Positions 1 to 4,855 of a stretch of DNA of 5,629 nucleotides are shown piece by piece (within the stretch, counting starts at the first letter, position 1; every line of letters starts with the position of its first letter). Source of the DNA: an uncultured Nitrospinaceae bacterium. GTDB lineage: Bacteria > Nitrospinota > Nitrospinia > Nitrospinales > VA-1. The notes beneath the pieces are model-generated. The model made no database searches. It saw only the letters and a program-made list of their open reading frames with translations, and had not been told where the DNA came from. The position numbers and the translations under genes were made by a program. The DNA lies in NCBI GenBank assembly GCA_905182935.1, contig CAJJDL010000317.1, positions 1 to 5,629 of the forward strand, in the 5' to 3' direction.

Positions 1-137
1 ATTGACTAAGATCTATAGTTATATATAGATTTATACTTTCTTGAACCCATCTTGCGATAACTTATTTATTTGTGGCTGCGGCTTTATGTGCACCTTTCTA
101 GTTTTAGAAGCCAACACTTTCTTTTCGGAAAAACAAC

Positions 138-165
138 AAGAATCCTTTATAGCAAAAGGGTTTTT
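138..165 (+). terminator. Intrinsic terminator-like hairpin
   Basis: The arms aagaatccttt (138-148) and aaagggttttt (155-165) pair over 11 bp with two G-U wobbles around a 6-base loop (atagca). An A-rich stretch precedes it and a T-rich stretch follows (ctatatttttg). On the plus strand this is the classic layout of a Rho-independent terminator. No gene inside the window reads into it, so it probably ends a transcript that begins left of the window, or an unrecognised RNA. Confidence 0.55.
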
Positions 166-372
166 CTATATTTTTGTTTAACTGGAGTTAAGGTTTAGTT
201 TGGTGTTTATTAGAAGTTGACTATGGGTTTTGATTTTATTAAACGTTAGGGAAATTAAAAATCTTCTCAACTACTTAAAGTCACCTCATTCAGGCAATAG
301 TAAATACATGTAACTATATTAATTTCAATTACTTATGATTTCAAGAGTTAAGTTATTGGTAAAACTGATTAA

Positions 373-390
373 CCTTTAGTTGCCTAAAGG
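373..390. repeat. Perfect 7-bp inverted repeat with tetraloop
   Basis: CCTTTAG (373-379) and CTAAAGG (384-390) are perfect inverted repeats separated by four bases. Read on the minus strand the loop is GCAA, a GNRA-type tetraloop; on the plus strand it is TTGC. No T-run follows on either side, so it is not a typical terminator by itself. A further copy of TAAAGG at 402-407 could compete for pairing with the left arm. It lies about 60 bases beyond the stop of the minus-strand gene at 451-963 and just before the terminator at 421-460. Confidence 0.45.
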
Positions 391-420
391 CATGAGTTGT
401 TTAAAGGGGAATGGCAGAGG

Positions 421-460
421 AAAACCTAATTGTATAAAAGTATTTAGGTTTTATTTTTTT
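421..460 (+). terminator. Intrinsic terminator, possibly bidirectional
   Basis: AAAACCTAA (421-429) and TTAGGTTTT (444-452) form a perfect 9-bp stem around a 14-base loop. On the plus strand it is followed by attttttt, a good U-tract. On the minus strand it lies at the stop codon of the gene at 451-963 (the right arm contains the stop) and is followed by only a short cct-rich tract, so it is weaker in that direction. It can serve as the terminator of that minus-strand gene and as the end of any plus-strand transcript from 170-420. Confidence 0.6.
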
Positions 461-963
461 AATCCTTTCTTGATGACGGTCTTTAGTTTAATAAATTCAG
501 TGTTCATATCGTCAAGATTCTCGGCTAACTTTGTAAGTAACTGTTTTTGAAATTTCATTTGAATTGACTTATCAAAGCTTTCTAAAATTTCTTTTGTTAT
601 TTTTAGGACTGCGACCTCATTTGATGAAGCCCGAGCAGTAACATTTCTAGGCCGATCGGTGATTAAAGATATTTCTCCAAATATAGAACCGATATCTAAT
701 TCTTTAACTACGATTTCTTCTGAATCAGTGAGAGAGATTCGGCTTTTATCAATATTGCTATTAACTTCTTTGGAAAGTTTTATTTTTCCTTGCAAAATAA
801 TGAATAACCAAGATTCAATAGCGCCCTGTTTTATAATGATTTCCCCGGCGCTATATTTTTCGAATAGTCCTTTGGAGTTTATAAGGCAAGATTTTTCATC
901 TTCAGAAAAATGTTCGAAAAAAGGTAAACCTTTAATGAAGTCAAGTATAGAAATTTTTTCCAA
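451..963 (-). CDS. Stand-alone cyclic-nucleotide-binding domain protein
   Basis: Predicted 170-residue cytoplasmic protein with one CRP/cNMP-binding beta-barrel. The N-terminal LPFFEHFSEDE helix (residues 13-23) is the usual lead-in to this fold. It is followed by the strand motif YSAGEIIIKQG (37-47), the LFIILQGKIKL segment (53-63), and a phosphate-binding-cassette-like stretch, FGEISLITDRPRNVTARA (95-112), with Glu97 and Arg106 in the places of the cyclic-nucleotide ligands. The C-terminus (about 120-170) is helical and lysine-rich. There is no helix-turn-helix domain, so it is not a normal CRP/FNR transcription factor (about 200-230 residues); it may act as a sensor or regulatory subunit on a partner protein. 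The start is TTG at 963, chosen because AAAGGA stands six to seven bases upstream on the minus strand. No strong promoter was found upstream. The ligand is unknown; the fold assignment is firm. Confidence 0.9.
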   Translation of the reverse strand: MEKISILDFIKGLPFFEHFSEDEKSCLINSKGLFEKYSAGEIIIKQGAIESWLFIILQGKIKLSKEVNSNIDKSRISLTDSEEIVVKELDIGSIFGEISLITDRPRNVTARASSNEVAVLKITKEILESFDKSIQMKFQKQLLTKLAENLDDMNTEFIKLKTVIKKGLKK

Positions 964-1135
964 TTTTAATCCTTTGCGAAGAATCTATTCGAAATAGTCT
1001 TTAAGTTTTTTTTAATAAAAATATATACTACTTTATTTTTAGATGAATTTGTTGGGTTTTTGAAAGGCAGACCTATAGTATGTTTGGATTAAGAAGGTTA
1101 ATTTTTTTGATGTAATTAATCTGGTTTCATTTTAT

Positions 1136-1141
1136 TATAAT
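1136..1141 (+). promoter_or_regulatory. Candidate -10 element for the 1179 gene
   Basis: A perfect TATAAT lies 37 bases before the ATG at 1179 and would start a transcript near 1148. No good -35 box stands 16-18 bases upstream; TTGATG at 1107-1112 is 23 bases away, too far for a standard sigma-70 promoter. The background is very AT-rich, so a chance match is possible. Confidence 0.35.
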
Positions 1142-1178
1142 TATTTATGTTATTAAATACTTTTAACTTTAAATTTTT

Positions 1179-1562
1179 ATGAGCGCCCATAAACTACTAA
1201 ATGAATTATTAGGGTATCTCCCTTTACGTGCTTATGCGCGTGGAGCTGTATTGACACTGCTCCGTGAAATGGGGTTTTCTGTTAAAAATAAGACTCCACT
1301 TACTGTAATTGATATTTTCCGCGATGATGATTCGGGTGAATTAGTTTGCAAGCTTACTCCTGATGGAACAGGAGAGTTTACCGCAGCTCTATCCAATCTA
1401 AAACTAGATATCACACATCCTCTTTACAGAAAAGTTAAGGACTATCAAGCGGAGGTTTCAGAGGCACTTGGAAAACAGGACTTAGAGGATTCACGACAGG
1501 CCCAAATTGATCAAGATGATCGTGGCGCATTTCGAGTAGGAGACCTTTATAAAAAGGGTTAA
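1179..1562 (+). CDS. Hypothetical 127-residue protein
   Basis: I do not recognise the family. The protein starts with a short, mildly hydrophobic helix (HKLLNELLGYLPLRAYARG, residues 4-22). A mixed alpha/beta part follows with acidic turns (IDIFRDDDSGELVCKL, 44-59), then a charged, probably coiled or disordered tail rich in Q, D and E (88-127). There is no signal peptide, no true membrane segment, and one Cys (58). It looks cytoplasmic and coding: it is the longest open frame here, has a more balanced base composition than its flanks, and has a non-random amino-acid make-up. The ATG at 1179 has no Shine-Dalgarno sequence (upstream is actttaaattttt), which is unusual beside neighbours that have one. 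It stands alone, divergent from 451-963 and convergent with 1622-2965, so context gives no function. Confidence 0.8.
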   Translation: MSAHKLLNELLGYLPLRAYARGAVLTLLREMGFSVKNKTPLTVIDIFRDDDSGELVCKLTPDGTGEFTAALSNLKLDITHPLYRKVKDYQAEVSEALGKQDLEDSRQAQIDQDDRGAFRVGDLYKKG

Positions 1563-1621
1563 AGAATTATAGTTGGAATGAGTTTAAATTAAATCGTTAT
1601 AATTATTTGGAAGATATTTAA

Positions 1622-2965
1622 TTATTCCTTTTCTGAATTTATAAATTTTTTCAGAAAAGGAAACATTGCACCCCGTTTCTCTATCATTTCTTCTCGAGAT
1701 TTTTTAACAACTCCTTCATCAATAAGAGTTATATTTCTCTCTTCAGCGAACCTTTCAATTCCTTTGACAACCATTCCTCTAGCAAATGATGGAATGCGTT
1801 CTAATCTCTGTTGCGCCTCAGGTGTCCAAGTAGCATGAAACTCAACTTCAAGTCCTAACGTATCTTCTATTTTTAGAGTAATTTCTTTGCCGCCATATTT
1901 ACCAGGTTCATAATCACAAGATGGATCTTCTGCCATATAATTTCCGGTTTCCGCAAAGGCCCGTGCACGACAACCAGAGCACATTGAAGAAAATTCACAA
2001 GTCCCGCACTTTCCTTCCAGCTTTTTGCGATCGCGTAACTCTATCATCAACGGGGCATTATCCCAAAGATCTTTGAATGAAGATGTTTTTAGATTGCCAA
2101 TGGATTCTTCAATAAAAGGGCAAGGCGTCATATTTCCTTCTGGGGAAATTCTACTATAGTGTGTTCCTGCTGGGCATCCCCCTGAATAAGTACGTGTGTA
2201 TACTGAATCGGGGTCATTTTCATAGACAACTCGTTTATATTGTGGAGCACACTTGGAGTTAATCATAAGGCGTCCCTTGTATTTCATTTGCTCCTCATAG
2301 AGCATTTTGAGAGCTTCTTCATACGCCTCATTAGAAATATCGGTGTTTCCTTGACCTCGTCCTGTGCACACTAAAAAATATAGATTGAAAGCAATTGCGC
2401 CTATTTTTTCGGTGAATGCGACCACATCCGGGATTTCTTTGTAATTCATGTCTGAGACTGACATTTGTATGAGAAAATCGACGCCTACTTCATTAAGTAT
2501 TTTAAAGGCTTCCATCGAATGCTCCCAAGCTCCTTCTACCCCTCGAAATTTATTATGCTTTACTGCATCCATAGAATCGAGACTTATTCCTACTCCATGT
2601 GCTCCGGCATCTTTGATTTTTTGAGCATTTACTTTGTTTATGAGAGTGCCATTAGTACCGAGAACAACCATAAATTTTTTATCTGCTGCATAGCGGATGA
2701 GTTCGTATATATCGGGACGTAATAATGGCTCACCACCTGTAAGGATAAGAAAAGCGTTGGGGTTAACTTCAGCGATTTGGTCGACAACTCGTTTGCATTG
2801 CTCTGTGTCCAATTCATCAGTGCGGAACCCTCCACGAAAATCGGCGTCAAGATAGCAGTGGTCGCAGTTTAAATTACAACGTTTTGTAAGATTCCAGGAT
2901 ATAGAATAAGCTCGAAAATCCATTTTTTCTGGATTTATTTTTAGAGAATCAGAGGTTGTGTCCAT
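1622..2965 (-). CDS. Radical SAM/SPASM enzyme (AhbD/NirJ-like) with C-terminal PCP_red domain
   Basis: Predicted 447-residue cytoplasmic iron-sulfur enzyme. Residues 20-200 are a radical SAM barrel with CNLNCDHC (Cys30, 34, 37) for the SAM-binding 4Fe-4S cluster, GGEP at 77-80, and GISLD at 126-130. Residues 239-350 carry an SPASM-type auxiliary-cluster region with Cys239, 264, 282, 320, 323, 329, 332 and 350, including CxxC-x5-CxxCRARA, as in AhbD (didecarboxysiroheme to haem) and NirJ (haem d1). Residues about 378-427 (WTPEAQQRLERIPSFARGMV, then GIERFAEERNIT) match the PCP_red domain that ends ChlB/BchB of dark-operative protochlorophyllide reductase. The fusion points to a tetrapyrrole substrate, but the reaction is not determined by the sequence; peptide modification is the main alternative. 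The ATG lies four bases after the stop of the 2970-3278 gene, with only a weak AAAGG at that stop, so translation is probably coupled. An 11-bp inverted repeat sits in its last codons. Confidence 0.93.
   Translation of the reverse strand: MDTTSDSLKINPEKMDFRAYSISWNLTKRCNLNCDHCYLDADFRGGFRTDELDTEQCKRVVDQIAEVNPNAFLILTGGEPLLRPDIYELIRYAADKKFMVVLGTNGTLINKVNAQKIKDAGAHGVGISLDSMDAVKHNKFRGVEGAWEHSMEAFKILNEVGVDFLIQMSVSDMNYKEIPDVVAFTEKIGAIAFNLYFLVCTGRGQGNTDISNEAYEEALKMLYEEQMKYKGRLMINSKCAPQYKRVVYENDPDSVYTRTYSGGCPAGTHYSRISPEGNMTPCPFIEESIGNLKTSSFKDLWDNAPLMIELRDRKKLEGKCGTCEFSSMCSGCRARAFAETGNYMAEDPSCDYEPGKYGGKEITLKIEDTLGLEVEFHATWTPEAQQRLERIPSFARGMVVKGIERFAEERNITLIDEGVVKKSREEMIEKRGAMFPFLKKFINSEKE
1627..1660. 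repeat. Perfect 11-bp inverted repeat at the 3' end of the radical SAM gene
   Basis: CCTTTTCTGAA (1627-1637) and TTCAGAAAAGG (1650-1660) pair perfectly around a 12-base AT loop. The repeat lies inside the final codons of the radical SAM gene, starting three bases from its stop, and between two convergent genes. Neither side is followed by a clean T-run, so it is not a textbook intrinsic terminator. It may still stop or protect transcripts arriving from both directions. Confidence 0.5.
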
Positions 2966-2969
2966 TTTT

Positions 2970-3278
2970 TTATTCAGGCCTTTTTATTTCTTTAATAATA
3001 TTTTTATTATTTATTTGTTTGATGCTAAGTTTTTTATTTCGTCGATTGGTGTTTCTAACAATTATGTCTTTTTTGCTCTTACCATGTTTAGAGAAAACAA
3101 TAATTTGTTTTTTCTGTTCTTTGACAACATTGCCAATGGTGAAATCTAGTTTTGTTAGATAGTTTTCGAGTGAAGGACCGTGATCGCTTTGTCCAGATTT
3201 ATGTGGGTGCGCACTAGCAGTTCCCCAAAACAGGAAAAGTAAGTAAGGAATTAAAATGCAATAAGCAAATAACTTCAT
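2970..3278 (-). CDS. Small exported basic protein with His-rich mature N-terminus
   Basis: Predicted 102 residues; family not recognised. Residues 1-23 are a Sec signal peptide: Lys2, a long hydrophobic core (YCILIPYLLFLFWG), then ASA, the signal peptidase I site. Cleavage after Ala23 would leave a mature protein beginning HPHKSG, with further His at 33 and 65. The remainder (about 40-102) is strongly basic, rich in Lys, Asn and Ile, with no Cys after the signal peptide and no membrane segment, so it should be periplasmic. The ATG at 3278 is supported by GAAAGG eight bases upstream on the minus strand. It is the first gene of a two-gene operon: the radical SAM gene starts four bases after its stop. 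A metal-binding or haem-handling role is possible from the histidines but not shown. Confidence 0.75.
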   Translation of the reverse strand: MKLFAYCILIPYLLFLFWGTASAHPHKSGQSDHGPSLENYLTKLDFTIGNVVKEQKKQIIVFSKHGKSKKDIIVRNTNRRNKKLSIKQINNKNIIKEIKRPE

Positions 3279-3315
3279 TTATAAAACCTTTCTATTTAAA
3301 AAATTATTAAATATT

Positions 3316-3344
3316 TTTATATAAAGATTTACCTAACCAGTCAA
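3316..3344 (-). promoter_or_regulatory. Sigma-70-type promoter of the small-protein/radical SAM operon
   Basis: On the minus strand, TTGACT (3344-3339) is followed after exactly 17 bases by TATAAA (3321-3316). Each hexamer differs from the consensus at one position. Transcription would start near 3309, about 30 bases before the ATG at 3278, leaving room for the GAAAGG ribosome binding site. Confidence 0.6.
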
Positions 3345-3370
3345 TGCTGAGTAAGCAAACAATTTTATTG

Positions 3371-3376
3371 TATAAT
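3371..3376 (+). promoter_or_regulatory. Candidate -10 element for the cytochrome lipoprotein gene
   Basis: A perfect TATAAT lies 65 bases before the ATG at 3442, giving a likely start near 3383. The -35 position (around 3348-3353, TGAGTA) is poor, so the promoter may depend on an activator, or the match may be chance in AT-rich DNA. It is only 27 bases from the divergent minus-strand -35 box, so the two promoters could share regulation. Confidence 0.35.
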
Positions 3377-3441
3377 ATTGTTCCTCTTATATCATAAGAA
3401 CTTTTAGTCAACAATTATTTCTAGCCCTTAAATAGGCTTTT

Positions 3442-4269
3442 ATGACAAATTTGATCAAATATGCTTCGTTAAGGGGGGAAAGGTTGTGTTTTTTTAGCCT
3501 CTTAATGATTTTGTTTATTTTGGTGTCTTGTAATAGTCAAACGATTAAATATGTGTCTATTAAAAGTCAAAAAACTACAGCCCCACCTGCAATATTTTTA
3601 AACGGTTCAATAATTAATTCATTAAATAAAAAATGGATTTTTAGTTTTTACTTTGACCGAAGTATGAAGTACAAAAACAGTCTATTTGAAGTTGCTTCTC
3701 TTACCAGTTTATTGAATAAATATAATTTAAATGAAGAAGTGAACTCGATTCTTCTTTTATGCGCCGATGATTACCAAGGGATAATTTCTTTTGATGATAT
3801 TAAGCGCTATGATCTGCAACTCGCACTTCGAATTAAGTTATCTAAAGAACAAGCTCAGCCAGATTGGCTCCAGCCTCTACTCATCATAGTACCAAATAAT
3901 GTAAAGCCACCACTTCTTGAGCGTTTTTTAACGGCTAATATTAAGGAATTAAGGTTTGTAAGTTTACCTAATTATTATGCTCCTATTGAATCACTCAAAT
4001 TGACTAGTGATGTTTCAAAAGCAGGACTTAAAACCTTCAAAGATAACTGTATTTTCTGTCATTCGATAAATAATGTAGGTGGCAATAAAGGGGGTTCTTT
4101 GGTAGATAAATATGCGTTATCTTTAGATCGAGAAAAACAGAGGTTTACTGAAGTATTTTTAAAAAAACACGGTATCGATAATGAGGAAAAGCAAAATACA
4201 AAACAATTTTTGACGAATAACAGTTTAGATGCGGTATTGAAATTTTTACAAGATATTACAATAAAATAA
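3442..4269 (+). CDS. Lipoprotein mono-haem cytochrome c with molybdopterin-domain-like middle
   Basis: Predicted 275 residues. The N-terminus is a lipoprotein signal: basic residues (Lys6, Arg11, Arg14), a hydrophobic core, and the lipobox LVSC with Cys30 as the lipidated residue, placing it at the outer face of a membrane. Residues about 98-180 (ILLLCADDYQGIISFDDI, LALRI, WLQPLLIIVP, IKELRFVSL) follow the pattern of the oxidoreductase molybdopterin-binding fold (aDGY, LA, gGPlrlvvP, kwv..I). The match covers only the distal part of that fold and no cofactor ligand is evident. Residues 195-275 form a small cytochrome c domain with CIFCH (Cys203, Cys206, His207). No Met follows the haem motif; His243 is the only obvious alternative distal ligand. 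AGG five bases before the ATG supports the start. It is divergent from the radical SAM operon. It probably passes electrons or senses redox state; the middle-domain call is tentative. Confidence 0.88.
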   Translation: MTNLIKYASLRGERLCFFSLLMILFILVSCNSQTIKYVSIKSQKTTAPPAIFLNGSIINSLNKKWIFSFYFDRSMKYKNSLFEVASLTSLLNKYNLNEEVNSILLLCADDYQGIISFDDIKRYDLQLALRIKLSKEQAQPDWLQPLLIIVPNNVKPPLLERFLTANIKELRFVSLPNYYAPIESLKLTSDVSKAGLKTFKDNCIFCHSINNVGGNKGGSLVDKYALSLDREKQRFTEVFLKKHGIDNEEKQNTKQFLTNNSLDAVLKFLQDITIK

Positions 4270-4326
4270 TATAATTGTTTGAGGTTTATAAATACCTACC
4301 TTTATTCTTTAATTAAAATTCGCAAC

Positions 4327-4354
4327 TTGACAGGCAATTCGTGCGTGATATCGT
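4327..4354 (+). promoter_or_regulatory. Strong sigma-70-type promoter with extended -10 for fxsA/methyltransferase
   Basis: A perfect TTGACA (4327-4332) is followed after 16 bases by TATCGT (4349-4354), preceded by TGA, which supplies an extended -10 (TGn). The start would be near 4361, inside or at the edge of the hairpin at 4359-4380, and about 70 bases before the ATG at 4432. It is the best -35 box in the window. Confidence 0.55.
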
Positions 4355-4358
4355 TAAT

Positions 4359-4381
4359 AAAACAATCTTTGGGTTGTTTTT
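4359..4381 (+). terminator. Hairpin: terminator of the cytochrome gene or 5' mRNA hairpin
   Basis: AAAACAATC (4359-4367) pairs with GGTTGTTTT (4372-4380), 9 bp with one wobble, around a TTTG tetraloop, ending in a run of five T. It is about 90 bases past the cytochrome stop, so it may terminate that transcript. It also sits almost exactly at the predicted start of the next transcript, where it would form a 5' stabilising or early-termination hairpin. The stem is AT-rich, so termination would be modest. Confidence 0.45.
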
Positions 4382-4431
4382 GTGACCTTTGATTTTAGTT
4401 TAACTTTTAAGATTTTTTGGGATTTATTATT

Positions 4432-4827
4432 ATGTCTCTAGGGGTTGTTTTATTTTTTGCCATTGGTACTTTTGCTGAAATGTATTTACTCACTATTGTG
4501 AGTGCGAGTATTAGCGTTATCAATACACTATCATTAATTATGTTTACATTTTTAATAGGTAATATTATTAACCGAAGTTGGGGTAAAGAGTATTTTGATA
4601 AAATGCAATGGCATTTGAGATCGCGAAGTGTGCCAGGAGATGATGTCCTTAATGGGTCGGTGTTGGCCTTATCCGGAATGTTTCTTATTACCCCAGGTGT
4701 GATTACTGATATAATAGGTATTTTGATAGTTCTTCCATTTACTCGTTTTATTTTTAAAGATATTACTGAAAGTATCGTTAAAAAGAAAATTAGTAATGGA
4801 GAGCTACATTATTTTTTTAAGGATTGA
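4432..4827 (+). CDS. fxsA: FxsA family inner-membrane protein
   Basis: Predicted 131-residue membrane protein. The family hallmarks are in order: a first membrane segment ending in an acidic residue (GTFAEMYLL, Glu16), a second segment (about 25-45, ending in IGNIINRSWG like the family's lG..l.r.qG), a loop with the PGDDVLNGSVLALSG motif, and a third segment with LITPGVITDIIGILIVLPFTR, as in LtPGf.TDvlGl.LllPptR. FxsA is named for suppressing F-plasmid exclusion of phage T7 in E. coli; its normal function is not established. The acidic tail of the E. coli protein is missing here. I chose ATG 4432 because it puts Glu16 at the family's usual position; an in-frame TTG at 4417 would add five residues. 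A weak GGGA precedes the ATG. It is probably co-transcribed with the methyltransferase 13-28 bases downstream. Confidence 0.87.
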   Translation: MSLGVVLFFAIGTFAEMYLLTIVSASISVINTLSLIMFTFLIGNIINRSWGKEYFDKMQWHLRSRSVPGDDVLNGSVLALSGMFLITPGVITDIIGILIVLPFTRFIFKDITESIVKKKISNGELHYFFKD

Positions 4828-4855
4828 CTCTTTATAAGTTGTGAGAATATTTCCT

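Larger units (their letters stand above)
1..420. other. Gene-poor intergenic region
   Basis: No convincing protein gene is seen. The reading frames are short and AT-rich. The longest stretch I followed on the plus strand (TTG at 41 or ATG at 86, ending at TAA 179-181) runs straight through a terminator-like hairpin and has no ribosome binding site. What the region does hold is an AT-only hairpin at 11-30 (arms atctata and tatagat), a strong terminator-like hairpin at 138-165, and a perfect 7-bp hairpin at 373-390. It could be the tail of a gene left of the window followed by a small RNA that ends at 452-460. No known RNA family was recognised: I saw no tRNA cloverleaf and no RNase P, SRP, tmRNA or 6S signature. 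Confidence 0.5.

Noticed and set aside
11..30. 7-bp AT-only inverted repeat (atctata / tatagat).
   Set aside because: It is too AT-rich and weak to distinguish from chance, with no T-run after it.
41..181. Short plus-strand open frame (TTG 41 or ATG 86 to TAA 179-181), Cys- and Phe-rich.
   Set aside because: No ribosome binding site, and a terminator-like hairpin lies inside it; its length is within chance.
659..997. 112-codon plus-strand open frame opposite the cyclic-nucleotide-binding gene.
   Set aside because: It is antisense to a gene with clear domain motifs, and its own translation is Ser/Ile-rich with no recognisable domain.
1565..1604. AATTATA / TATAATT inverted repeat between convergent genes.
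   Set aside because: AT-only stem with a 26-base loop; expected by chance here.
2465..2850. Short open frames within the radical SAM gene on both strands.
   Set aside because: They overlap conserved radical SAM coding sequence and have no start signals or domains.
2956..3162. Plus-strand hydrophobic open frames opposite the small exported protein.
   Set aside because: The Phe/Leu-rich translation is what the complement of a Lys/Asn-rich gene produces; the minus-strand gene has a signal peptide, ribosome site and promoter.
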